Source: Candidatus Zixiibacteriota bacterium
GTDB lineage: Bacteria; Zixibacteria; MSB-5A5; WJJR01
Direction of reading: 5' to 3'
Length of the DNA stretch: 21,118 nucleotides
Assembly (NCBI GenBank): GCA_020058315.1
Contig: JAGVEK010000124.1
Span: 1-21,118 of the forward strand
Positions 8,050 to 16,155 of the stretch are shown here, one piece after another. The translations under genes were made by a program, and so were the position numbers. The notes beneath the pieces are model-generated. The model was not told the origin of the DNA, ran no database searches, and saw only the letters and a program-made list of their open reading frames with translations. The stretch's first letter is position 1. The number at the start of each line of letters is the position of its first letter.

Positions 8050-8256
8050 CTAGAAACCCAGGGCGCTTCGAATCTGCCGCAGCGCCCACCACGCGCCAGC
8101 CAGGACGACGGCGCCGCCGGCGGCCGCAATCAGTCCCAGGATTACCCAGTACACAATTACAATGAAGGACCGGACGTACAGCCTCACCAGCGCGGCGATC
8201 TCGGCGGGCGTCCTTCTCGGTCCCTCTGAAGCTTTCTGTTCTTGGGAATTGTTCAT
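8050..8256 (-). CDS. Mini membrane protein
   Basis: The gene encodes 68 residues. ATG 8256 overlaps the TGA of the upstream gene (ATGA), which fixes the start. The frame is open much further upstream, but that stretch is a shadow of the neighbouring gene. The hydrophilic N-terminus (1-25) contains a PRRTPAEIAALVRLYVRS amphipathic helix. It is followed by a long hydrophobic stretch (about 31-58) with a central GLIAAAGG turn, so one long or two short spans. It probably sits in the cytoplasmic membrane as a partner of the FtsK/HerA-like ATPase encoded two genes later. No family is recognised. Confidence 0.7.
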   Translation of the reverse strand: MNNSQEQKASEGPRRTPAEIAALVRLYVRSFIVIVYWVILGLIAAAGGAVVLAGAWWALRQIRSALGF

Positions 8257-8615
8257 CGAGGTTTCTCCTGGTCGTGACCGCGGAACGCGGAAACGACAGC
8301 TGTCCCGTTGGGATCCGACTGGAAGCGCACCTCGAGCGTTCTGCCGACGACCTCCGAAGGACGGACCGTTGTCCCTTCGGACACCTCCAAACCACAAGCT
8401 CGGAAGAACTCGGCGGTGATCCCATGCGGCCGAATTGGTAGGGCCAACTGGACGACATGGCACCGTCCTTCGTGCTCGCCCTTGCCGTGTCGAAGGGTGA
8501 CTTCCACGCATTTCTGCCGCTTCAATACCTCGGCAGTTACGAGCCCGACCTCGTACCAGTTGCCATCGCGGAGCGGCGTTTCGCCTTCCACGGTTAAGAG
8601 AATCTGTCTCCCCAC
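8253..8615 (-). CDS. Small beta-rich protein, DUF669-like or SSB-like pattern
   Basis: The gene encodes 120 residues from a GTG start at 8615, with AAGGAG 7 bases upstream. It is first in the minus-strand operon. The order of elements is a tryptophan/tyrosine strand (NWYEVGLVTAEVL), a strand pair ending in EGEHxGR-like residues (GEHEGRCHVVQLAL), a short helix with AEFFRACGLEV, and a final GRTLEVRFQ strand. This recalls phage DUF669-type proteins, thought to resemble single-strand-binding folds. The similarity is from memory of the pattern and is not firm. Together with an FtsK/HerA motor and, divergently, an SF1 helicase, a DNA-binding accessory role is plausible. Confidence 0.75.
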   Translation of the reverse strand: MGRQILLTVEGETPLRDGNWYEVGLVTAEVLKRQKCVEVTLRHGKGEHEGRCHVVQLALPIRPHGITAEFFRACGLEVSEGTTVRPSEVVGRTLEVRFQSDPNGTAVVSAFRGHDQEKPR

Positions 8616-8862
8616 GTTGCGCTCCTTTTGCTAGTGCCCAACAGCCGGACATAGCCACAGTATGACGCTGTCCAACCTGCAGTTGATGATCTGCGGCTGA
8701 CATCGCCGTGACCGACGATCTGAGCTTCCAGGAAATCATTACTGCGCAAGCGTCGCGTCACTTTCCTTTGAGCCCTACCGGGTAATCTCAGACGGACACG
8801 ATGAATGTACGACACGCGTGAATGTCGTCATGATATAAGTGTCGCGCGATCAGACGGAAACA
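8616..8862. promoter_or_regulatory. Divergent control region for the two main operons
   Basis: These 247 bases lie between the GTG start at 8615 (leftward operon) and the ATG at 8863 (rightward operon), and should hold both promoters. On the plus side there is an inverted repeat ACGACA-N8-TGTCGT (8809-8814 and 8823-8828), a direct repeat TGAATGT (8802-8808 and 8819-8825), and an AT-rich TGATATAAG (8831-8839) that could serve as an extended -10. The dyad lies just upstream of that box, a typical operator position. On the minus side I see only weak hexamers. Assignments are inference. Confidence 0.5.
8809..8828. promoter_or_regulatory. Interrupted inverted repeat, possible operator
   Basis: ACGACA and TGTCGT are 6-bp arms separated by 8 bases, just upstream of a -10-like TATAAG (8834-8839) for the plus-strand operon. 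The ACGAC/GTCGT half-site also occurs in the perfect palindrome at 3926-3937. A shared regulator is possible; the arms are short enough for chance to remain an explanation. Confidence 0.4.
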
Positions 8863-9204
8863 ATGGCTTTCTTGGATTTACCTATGGCCAGACAGAACAT
8901 TCAATTCGCGCCCGGGTATCAGAACGCGCCTCAGCTGCCGACGCCGCTGCAGCCACAGCTCCTGCCGCCGGTTCCGCGGCGGCGCAGATCGTTTCGTTGG
9001 GAATTCGTCTTGGTGCCCCTCGCAATTCTGTGCGCTGTCTGGCTCATCAATCACCTCCCTGGCCCCACGTTCAGTTGGAGTGACGTGACGGAGGCACTGC
9101 ACGTCTCACGTCGAGGGGAGAGCAGATACACACAGACGGCGGTGATGGGGCTCGTTCTGATAGCAGTGGTCTATGTACTCAAGACCTGGCGTTCCAAGCC
9201 ATGA
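8863..9204 (+). CDS. Proline-rich two-TM membrane protein
   Basis: The gene encodes 113 residues from ATG 8863. GTG 8839 would add 8 residues, and neither start has a strong Shine-Dalgarno. Residues 20-40 are rich in Pro, Gln and Leu (NAPQLPTPLQPQLLPP) and end in a run of five arginines with a serine. Hydrophobic segments follow at about 47-63 and 92-107, with a short loop between. The Arg cluster before the first span suggests a cytoplasmic N-terminus. It is first in the large plus-strand operon, 49 bp before the helicase start. It may anchor the complex to the membrane, as the mini membrane proteins of the divergent operon may do; this is inference. Confidence 0.7.
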   Translation: MAFLDLPMARQNIQFAPGYQNAPQLPTPLQPQLLPPVPRRRRSFRWEFVLVPLAILCAVWLINHLPGPTFSWSDVTEALHVSRRGESRYTQTAVMGLVLIAVVYVLKTWRSKP

Positions 9205-9253
9205 ACGGATGCACAGCATCAGTCCTGGATCGAAGGTGGGAGCAACGTCAGCG

Positions 9254-12200
9254 ATGCCTGTGAACGACTCCAAAGTCACGGCCGAACAGAGCCCATCGGA
9301 CGGCCCAGTGATTCCCGTGGAGCGACTCTGCCTGGATTTCGAGCAGCGGCGGGAGGTGTTTGGCGAACGGTTGGATAAGTTTCTGCGTGCCAACCGCGAG
9401 GCTTTGCAGTTGAACGGCGCTGACCATCTCGCAGCCGCCTATGTGGAACGGGTCTGGCCAAACGGGTTGCCCGGCACCGCCATCATCAGCAACGTCGCCG
9501 CCAACGGCCATCCCCGCTGGCTGATCCGGCCTCCGGCGGAGGGACCCGCAGCAAGCACCTTCGCCGCCGGCCGATGGGCCCCGGCATTCCTTGCCTTTCG
9601 GAAGCAGGCTCGCCTGGTGATCGATGACTTCCGGCTGGTTCCCCATGTCCCGCGCCGCTCCTTTGAGCGATTTGCGGCGGGCCCCGTGCATGTCAATTCA
9701 GTCCAGGAGTGGATGACCAAGCCGGACCTGGAGACTTTGGCCGCGCTGCCGAAGTTTCGGACCCTGACGGATACGCGCCTCGCCCCGTGGCTAGAGTACC
9801 TCAGCCGCTGCGAGAAGCTCGCCCATCTGGGCCGACTCGCGCTTCGCTACGAAAGCGTCGAATACCTCGGCGCCAAACGCCTGCACCTGCGTATCAAGAC
9901 CACAGGCAACGAGCGCCGCATCGCAGGTCGCCTTCGCGGCGGTCCTTTGCTTGCGGCAGCGCTTTCTGCTTCGGAATCCCCCGAGCGCTGGCAGCCTCGA
10001 CCGGACAGCAGAACGTTCATCAAACTCGGTAAGCTCATCGACATTACCCCCGTTCCCGCCTCGCGCGATGCCAGCGATGGGCTGCGACAATTTGACCTGA
10101 CGATTGCGGTCGAGGAGCCGCGCCTTGCGCTTCCACCGGAGGGATTCCTTCTCACCTCAGTGGCAGGTGAGCTGCGACCTCTCAAGAATGAGCGCCGAGC
10201 GATCGAGCGCCTGGCAAGGGGGCCGAGCTTCAACGCCTACCTCGCGGCCTGGATGTTTGACATCCAACAGGCTGCCCTTCCAGACGAAGTGCCGGACGTC
10301 TGTGCGGACGAACCGTGGCTGGCCGGGTTGAATGCGGAACAGCGCGAGGCGGTCAACAAGGCGTTTGCGGCGCCGGAGATTTTTCTGCTTCAAGGCCCGC
10401 CGGGGACGGGAAAAACGACCGTGATCGCCGCGATCTGTTTCCTGCTGGCGCGGCGTGGCCATCGTGTACTGGTTTCCTCGCAAACCAACCTCGCGGTGGA
10501 CAACGCCCTGTCCCGTCTCCCACTCCGGGCCGACGTGCGCCCCCTGCGGGTGGGCAAACCGCAGTACATCGGCGAAGAAGGTCAAGAGCTGCTGGAGATT
10601 CCCGCAGTCCAGCGGTGGCTGTTAGCCATAGCTGAGACGGTGGAGCGGCGATTCCAGGAACGAACGGAGCTTGAACGCCGCATCCGAGAAGCAGAGGGAG
10701 CCCTTATTACGCTCGGCCATGTCCTGGCCGATACAGACAGGGAGCAGACCGAACTTCGATCCCGTGAGGAGACCCTCCAGTCCCTGCGAGCCGAACTCGA
10801 GACGACCGCAGGCGTTGTTCGTCAGCGTACCGAAGAACTCGCCGAGATGGAACGTCGGCAGAAGGTCCTCGATGAATTCCGTCGTTGGCTCGTGGAGCCC
10901 TCCCTGGCGCCGCCCGAGCTGCAGCTGCTTGCCGAGACGCCGGTAGCTCTCGCGCTCGTCGAGGCGGCTGATTCGGCCCGCGGCACGGCCCACGGGCTAC
11001 CGTGGCAACCAACATGGCCGACCTCCACCGATGCCCTGACTGGGTCGGCGGAGGTTCTGCAGCATGCAGTTCTCGTCTCCCAGGCGTGCGAAACGCTTCT
11101 TGAGGCAATACTCAGGGGAGCGGCGCTCTGTCGCAGCCAGTCCGGCGCGATCGGGGAGGGAGAGAAGCGCGAATTCGTCCAACTTCAGGCGGAAAGGGCC
11201 CGTCTGCTCGATTCCGAGAATCCCGAGGACCTCGCCCGGGTGGCGCAGATCAACCGCCAGATCCACCAACTCCGTGATCAACAATGGGCGCCGCTGACCC
11301 GGCAGGTACGCAGCATCCTTCAGGTCGTCTTTCAAGCTTCGCTGCCTCACGAACTGGACGAGCTTTCGTCGTCTCTTCAGGCCGAGCCTCGATGGCTGAC
11401 GCTGCTCGAATCGCTGGCGGAGTTTGCGCAGACGCTTCCTGCTCGAATCCGCGCGGCGTTTGACGACCACGTGTCTCGACTCGGGACGATCACATCGGGT
11501 GTAGCACAGTCCCTTGCCGATCGGCGAATGGTCTGCATGGGGGACTTGAATGCGGCGCGCGAACACCAAGTCGAACTCGAGGGCCGGGTCGAGGATGCGT
11601 CCGAGGGCATCAGGCAATCGCAGACTCGACTGGCGGATCTGCATGATCGCTGGCGCGCTCGATGGGCAGAAGTGCCCATGGTTCAATCGGACCCCCCGCA
11701 GGACATACCGCCGATCCGCACCGAGCACTTGGAGTCACGCCGGCTGCTTTTTCATCGTTGGCTCGCCGATCAGCAACCCGCGATGGAACGGTCGCGGCGC
11801 TGGCAATCCATCCAAAAAGACTGGCTGACTCGTATCGGCGATCCCAGCGCCGCAGAGCGGTCATCGCTTCGGGCCCTCTACATTCGACACGCCAACGTCT
11901 TTGGTCTGACTTGCAACGAGGCCGGTCAGCGCGATCTCTATGAGAACCCCCAGTTTGAGCCGTTCGATGTGGTCATCATTGACGAAGTCAGCAAAGCCAC
12001 GCCGATCGAGCTGCTTATGCCCATGCTTCTGGGTCGCAAGGTCATCCCCGTCGGCGACCACCAGCAGCTGTCTCCCACCTATCGGGACGATGAGCAGATC
12101 TTCGCCGAAATCGCCGACGATGGCCTACTTGGAGCAGAGGAGTCTCGACGGTTCGAGGCGCTGGTCACCGCCAGCTACTTTGGGGAGCTTTTCGAAAAGG

Positions 12201-13150
12201 CGCCCGAAGCCCTGCGGCACTTTCTGACCGTAGGGTACCGCCCGCATCCCCACATCATGGGGGTGTTCAATCCCTTCTATGACGGTCGCCTTCAGTCCGC
12301 CGGCGGTGACAAGGCCTTGGGCGAACGGCGCGGACACTACCTGTATATCAAGGATCGCCGGGGTGGAACGCTGCTGGAGCCCTCCAATCACGTGTTGTGG
12401 ATCGACTCTACGAGGGACGCCCGCGGGCGCGATCGGATGGAGGTCCAGGTCGGAACGTCCAAATCGAACCCATTGGAGGCCGACCTGATTGCGGAACTGC
12501 TGCGTCGTCTGGACGAAGCGGCACGCCAACGAGGCTATGGCCTGAGGCAGCAGCTGGAGGCGCGGCCATCGCATGTGGGGCTGAGCATGCGCGAATGGCT
12601 CGCGGGGGAACTGCCGACCATCCCGCCGGAAACACTCGCGGAAGCCTTTGACCAACGCATGGTCCGTCGCCACGGACGGGGCGTTCGACCGGAGGAGGTT
12701 GTGCGCCCGGGCGATCGACTGGACATCGCACTTCGTAAACCGGTGGGTGTGATTACCTTCTACGGCGCGCAGCTGAAACTCCTTCGCCAACGAATCGCGG
12801 CGTTCACCGCGGCAGACTCCGATGCCCTGTCGGCCCTCGACGTGCGTTGCAACACCGTGGACCGGTTTCAGGGCATGGAGCGGGCCATTGTGATCGTCAG
12901 CCTGGTGCGTGCGCGGCCCCAATTGCGGGGCGGGGAGTACGTCAAGCGCTACCAGCGGATCAATGTGGCGTTTTCGCGAGCCCAGCAGCTGCTGGTCATC
13001 GTGGGTTCCGAGCGGACCTTCCGCGACGCCATTATCGAGCTGCCCTCCGTGAATGGCGGTCCGCCCCGTCGGGTCGCTGTCTATCGAAACATTTTCGAAT
13101 TGGTGCAACGCTTGGGAGGACGACGCTATGCCCATCAGATTATCGCATGA
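9254..13150 (+). CDS. Large superfamily 1 (Upf1/Dna2-like) helicase
   Basis: ATG 9254 gives 1298 residues, with GGTGGGAG about 11 bases upstream; ATGs at 9209 and 9173 are alternatives. The first ~350 residues are a mixed domain I do not recognise. Motif I is GPPGTGKTT (381-389, Lys387), motif Ia is VSSQTNLAVDNAL, motif II is IIDEVSKA (Asp910/Glu911), motif III is GDHQQLSP (934-941), motif V is NTVDRFQGME (1200-1209) and motif VI is NVAFSRA (1237-1243). These are the AAA_11/AAA_12 helicase signatures of Upf1-like SF1B enzymes, which unwind DNA or RNA 5' to 3'. About 520 residues separate motifs I and II, with heptad-rich coiled coils near 465-545 and 755-800, a far larger insertion than the stalk of Upf1/Dna2. 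The next gene overlaps its end by 23 bp. Helicase assignment is firm; substrate is unknown. Confidence 0.95.
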   Translation: MPVNDSKVTAEQSPSDGPVIPVERLCLDFEQRREVFGERLDKFLRANREALQLNGADHLAAAYVERVWPNGLPGTAIISNVAANGHPRWLIRPPAEGPAASTFAAGRWAPAFLAFRKQARLVIDDFRLVPHVPRRSFERFAAGPVHVNSVQEWMTKPDLETLAALPKFRTLTDTRLAPWLEYLSRCEKLAHLGRLALRYESVEYLGAKRLHLRIKTTGNERRIAGRLRGGPLLAAALSASESPERWQPRPDSRTFIKLGKLIDITPVPASRDASDGLRQFDLTIAVEEPRLALPPEGFLLTSVAGELRPLKNERRAIERLARGPSFNAYLAAWMFDIQQAALPDEVPDVCADEPWLAGLNAEQREAVNKAFAAPEIFLLQGPPGTGKTTVIAAICFLLARRGHRVLVSSQTNLAVDNALSRLPLRADVRPLRVGKPQYIGEEGQELLEIPAVQRWLLAIAETVERRFQERTELERRIREAEGALITLGHVLADTDREQTELRSREETLQSLRAELETTAGVVRQRTEELAEMERRQKVLDEFRRWLVEPSLAPPELQLLAETPVALALVEAADSARGTAHGLPWQPTWPTSTDALTGSAEVLQHAVLVSQACETLLEAILRGAALCRSQSGAIGEGEKREFVQLQAERARLLDSENPEDLARVAQINRQIHQLRDQQWAPLTRQVRSILQVVFQASLPHELDELSSSLQAEPRWLTLLESLAEFAQTLPARIRAAFDDHVSRLGTITSGVAQSLADRRMVCMGDLNAAREHQVELEGRVEDASEGIRQSQTRLADLHDRWRARWAEVPMVQSDPPQDIPPIRTEHLESRRLLFHRWLADQQPAMERSRRWQSIQKDWLTRIGDPSAAERSSLRALYIRHANVFGLTCNEAGQRDLYENPQFEPFDVVIIDEVSKATPIELLMPMLLGRKVIPVGDHQQLSPTYRDDEQIFAEIADDGLLGAEESRRFEALVTASYFGELFEKAPEALRHFLTVGYRPHPHIMGVFNPFYDGRLQSAGGDKALGERRGHYLYIKDRRGGTLLEPSNHVLWIDSTRDARGRDRMEVQVGTSKSNPLEADLIAELLRRLDEAARQRGYGLRQQLEARPSHVGLSMREWLAGELPTIPPETLAEAFDQRMVRRHGRGVRPEEVVRPGDRLDIALRKPVGVITFYGAQLKLLRQRIAAFTAADSDALSALDVRCNTVDRFQGMERAIVIVSLVRARPQLRGGEYVKRYQRINVAFSRAQQLLVIVGSERTFRDAIIELPSVNGGPPRRVAVYRNIFELVQRLGGRRYAHQIIA

Positions 13151-15233
13151 TGGTCTCACCGAGACCGAAAGCCGTGATCATCTCTTGTGGTTTACCGCGG
13201 AGGTCGACTGGCCCATCGAACAAGTTTGCTTGGAGCTGGAGGTTGGAAGCCCCACGGAGCTCACCCCTCTGGAGTGGGCGGTGCTCCGCATACTGGATGA
13301 CTTCGCGGGCGCCATGCCAGCGATGCAAGAGGTGGTCGAGGAACTGGGCGTCGGTGATGAGATCTTCCTTCGCGAAACCCTGGCCCGGCTTCTTGAGGAA
13401 GGCGCGGTGGAACAGTTTGCCGCGGAGGCTGTGGAACTGGCGTCGTGCCGGCTGACGGTGCAAGGGCAGGAATGGCTCCGCCACGGCCGCCTTAAAGGAC
13501 CCCTAGAGCGTCCAGGCGTTCTGTTCCATCTCGACGCCGTGACGGGCGAACACCTACCAATCCCACCGGACGACTGCCTGCCAGCGCCACGTGTAAACCT
13601 CTTCCCAGCCGATTCGCTTCCGTCACGCACGACTACGTTGGGATTGGATCGTGTCCGCGGTCTGTGCCAGGCGCAGGGTGAGATCTTTCACCAGAATGAC
13701 TCGCGTATCCTGAGCGCCACGGTTCGCGAGGCGCTCGGCTCCGTCGTCTGGCTTCCAGTTCAGCTCTCGATGTGGGTTCATCGCTCGGGCCGGCTTGCCT
13801 TGGCTGCCGAGCCTGGCACGCCGGGCCGTGGCAAATGGCCCCTTGAGAACCTGGCAACGGTCATAAATGTGCTTGCTCCCTCAACCACCGATCTTGTGGA
13901 GCCCATGCAAACTCCGATGTCGGCGGCATCCTGGCGGACGCACGTTTGTACCCTCATTGCCCCGGATCGCGTCGCGGAATCCGCCTGCCGATTCATCGAC
14001 CAAGCCGACCGGGAAATCCTCGTACATAGCGGTTTACTGGAGCTGCCGGGTGTGCAGGAGGCAATCGATCGCGCCGCATCACGCGGCGTACGCTGCTATC
14101 TCCACGCAGCCGGTGATTCCCAGCTCCAGTGGTTCGACCACGCGAATGCCGGCCCCGGATTCGTCTGGTCGCCTGCCGGCAGCGAATCGCACGCCGCGGT
14201 GACGCTAATCATCGATGGCACGCGGGGGCTTCGGTTCGACTGGGTGGCATTTGCGAAGACTGGCGGCGGCGATTCGGTCCTGCGCATTGCCTCCACTCTT
14301 CAATCTGCCGTCGTTCCAGGCCTGCGCAAGTCGACCGCCGCCTCCCTCGTCGACGGGCTGGACGAATCAGATCCACGTCAACTCTTCGTCAAGTTCGCGC
14401 TGACCGCAGACCTAGAGCTCTGGAGCCGCCGCAACCGGGAGCTGGCTTCTGCCGGTTCCCGTGTGGAGAACCTAGAGACGCTGGTCCAATGGGCCCGCTG
14501 GGGGCAGAGCGTTCTACCGCACGAGGCGCCACCGGGAGGTTGGTTCGCGCAGGCCCTGGAGAGCTGGTGGTCGTCGTGTGAGCAAAGCTTCTCGACCTCT
14601 CCCGGCACGTGGGAAGCGTTTCTTCCCTTCGGTATCGACCTCATTCCCCCGACGGAGGTCGTGAATCGCCTCAGCCGGCTAGTGAAGACCGCGGCCACCA
14701 CCGTGGATAGCGCCCCTCTGGAGCGACTCCTCGCCCTGGGTGTCCTGGTGGTCCGGCATTGGCCCGGCTTCGAACCCGTGGCTCAATGCGCCGCGTTCCG
14801 CAAAACACTCCGTGCATGCCTGGCCAACGGGAATGCCGATCTTCCGCTGGCCGCAGCCGAAGCAACGCGACTTCTCTCCGGAATGAGTTTGTCGCAGGCC
14901 CAACGCGAACAGTGTGCTCGCTGGCTGTGGGAGGCTCTTCCTCCCGTGACCGACCTGGAGACGCTCTGCACATGGCTCGAAGCGAGCGAGGCCATGCTCG
15001 CGGAACGACCGCCTGCCTTTCAGAGAAGAGCCGTCCGAGCGCTGCGTGCGATCTCGCCAGCGATCGACTCCGCGCAAGCACAACATCATTCCCAAGTCAG
15101 GGAGCTCACCGCTCTTTGGACTAGATTGCAGTTGCCGAAGCGCGAGCTGGAACAGGTCGTTCCTCCAGCCGGCGCGGGGAAGGTTTCACCAGGCACCGGC
15201 AAGAACGTGATCACGAGTGCAAGGAACAGTTGA
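13128..15233 (+). CDS. Winged-helix and degenerate phospholipase D-like domain protein
   Basis: ATG 13128 has GGGAGGA 8 bases upstream inside the helicase gene, giving 701 residues and a 23-bp overlap. Residues ~40-125 look like a winged helix (LTPLEWAVLRILDDF...ETLARLLEEGAVEQF). Residues ~285-380 resemble a PLD fold: ILVHSGLLELPGVQEAIDRA (His300) followed by HAAVTLIIDG (His355). A canonical HKD motif would be HxKxxxxD; here the Lys is replaced by Ala and the Asp is one position late, so catalysis is doubtful. The remainder (400-690) is alpha-helical and Trp-rich. SF1 helicase plus PLD protein is a recurring defence pairing (for example Mokosh), but this pair lacks the Mokosh kinase domain and an intact PLD site. 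Role inferred: a DNA-binding or scaffolding partner of the helicase. Confidence 0.8.
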   Translation: MPIRLSHDGLTETESRDHLLWFTAEVDWPIEQVCLELEVGSPTELTPLEWAVLRILDDFAGAMPAMQEVVEELGVGDEIFLRETLARLLEEGAVEQFAAEAVELASCRLTVQGQEWLRHGRLKGPLERPGVLFHLDAVTGEHLPIPPDDCLPAPRVNLFPADSLPSRTTTLGLDRVRGLCQAQGEIFHQNDSRILSATVREALGSVVWLPVQLSMWVHRSGRLALAAEPGTPGRGKWPLENLATVINVLAPSTTDLVEPMQTPMSAASWRTHVCTLIAPDRVAESACRFIDQADREILVHSGLLELPGVQEAIDRAASRGVRCYLHAAGDSQLQWFDHANAGPGFVWSPAGSESHAAVTLIIDGTRGLRFDWVAFAKTGGGDSVLRIASTLQSAVVPGLRKSTAASLVDGLDESDPRQLFVKFALTADLELWSRRNRELASAGSRVENLETLVQWARWGQSVLPHEAPPGGWFAQALESWWSSCEQSFSTSPGTWEAFLPFGIDLIPPTEVVNRLSRLVKTAATTVDSAPLERLLALGVLVVRHWPGFEPVAQCAAFRKTLRACLANGNADLPLAAAEATRLLSGMSLSQAQREQCARWLWEALPPVTDLETLCTWLEASEAMLAERPPAFQRRAVRALRAISPAIDSAQAQHHSQVRELTALWTRLQLPKRELEQVVPPAGAGKVSPGTGKNVITSARNS

Positions 15234-15254
15234 GTAAACAAAGGAGACGAGAAG

Positions 15255-16145
15255 ATGAGCCTCAACGGCTGGAGAAACGTGCAGCTCTCAAGGGAACGGT
15301 TGGAGAACATGCGCTTGGGCCGAGTCCGCACACAGGCCTCAACCATGATCGAGGAATGCAAGAAGACCATTGTCGAACTGCGAGACGCGGCGATTCAACA
15401 GGCCGCGGCGCCGGCCCTGCGCAAGATCCAGGCGGAGCTAAGGCAATTGGTGCCGCAGATCGAAAAGGCGCCGGACGCGACGTTGAAAGCGGTCCGAGCC
15501 CGCCAGAAACGCCTGCATGCGGCCATCGCCGACGCCCAGGTCGCGGCCTCGAAGTGGAGTCGCGAACAGGCAGCCCTTTCGGCTCGACTTCAGGACATTC
15601 GTTCCCGCGCTGAGACCGAACGAAAGACCAGTCCTGCAAGCGAGTCCCCTTCACTTGGCAGCGTCAACCTTGCAGTGAAACAGGCGAGCATTGCTCTGCA
15701 GAGCGGTCGCCTCCAGGAAGCCGAATCGGCGGCAGCAACCGCGGAGCAACTTCTGGAAGAGACCGGCAAGGCCAACTTCGACGAAACCGTCCGGCGAGAA
15801 GTGGTTCGAGGGCTCCTCGCGACGCTCACCGGCATGGGCTTCGTGATTGACGGGCCGCGTCTGGCGGAAGCTGAGAAGAACGGCGGCGTGGTCGTCCTAA
15901 CCGGCCGCCTTCCCTCCGGCCGCATGGCCCGCTTCAACGTGCATGTCGACGGGGGGCTGCAATTCGACTTCGAAGGCTACGAAGGTCAGTCGTGCGCCAA
16001 GGAACTGGCCCAGGTGGAAAAGCAGCTCCAGGAACGATGCGACGTTCTCCTCGGTCCCACCCAGGTGACCTGGAAGAACCCGGACCGGCTCAGCAAGGGA
16101 GCGTTGAATCGTTCCCACGGACTTACCGGCGGCGTTGGCCGCTGA
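15255..16145 (+). CDS. Coiled-coil protein with C-terminal beta domain
   Basis: The gene encodes 296 residues. The ATG has AAGGAG 9 bases upstream, and the preceding stop is 21 bp away. Residues ~1-185 are nearly all helical with heptad-like Leu/Ile/Ala spacing and a break around 125-135 (a Ser/Pro/Glu-rich stretch), so two coiled-coil segments. Residues ~185-290 form a separate domain: helix, then strands VVVLTGRLPSGRMARFNVHV and LQFDFEGYEG, then a helix and VTWKNPDRLSKGA. No catalytic motif is visible. It lies between the helicase/PLD genes and the Hsp100-like ATPase. An adaptor or client of the ATPase, or a filament-like sensor, is inference. I do not recognise the family. Confidence 0.8.
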   Translation: MSLNGWRNVQLSRERLENMRLGRVRTQASTMIEECKKTIVELRDAAIQQAAAPALRKIQAELRQLVPQIEKAPDATLKAVRARQKRLHAAIADAQVAASKWSREQAALSARLQDIRSRAETERKTSPASESPSLGSVNLAVKQASIALQSGRLQEAESAAATAEQLLEETGKANFDETVRREVVRGLLATLTGMGFVIDGPRLAEAEKNGGVVVLTGRLPSGRMARFNVHVDGGLQFDFEGYEGQSCAKELAQVEKQLQERCDVLLGPTQVTWKNPDRLSKGALNRSHGLTGGVGR

Positions 16146-16155
16146 AAGGATGACC

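Noticed and set aside
8257..8739. N-terminal extension that would make the 68-residue membrane protein 229 residues
   Set aside because: The extension is the out-of-frame reading of the 120-residue gene; the ATGA overlap at 8253-8256 marks the true start.
9173..9253. Longer helicase start
   Set aside because: It overlaps the preceding membrane-protein gene and lacks a ribosome binding site; ATG 9254 has a better upstream purine stretch. Not excluded completely.
12125..13159. 344-codon open frame on the minus strand inside the helicase gene
   Set aside because: It lies entirely antisense to helicase motifs III-VI, has no recognisable motifs and is a GC-rich shadow frame.
14500..14530. Short GGGGGCAGAGCG similarity to the tRNA-Phe 3' end
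   Set aside because: Only about 9 bases match and it lies inside a coding region, too little for a second attachment site.
9254..15233. Assignment as Mokosh or DISARM
   Set aside because: No kinase domain, no intact HKD motif, no DUF1998-type protein and no methyltransferase is present; only the general helicase-PLD pairing is shared.
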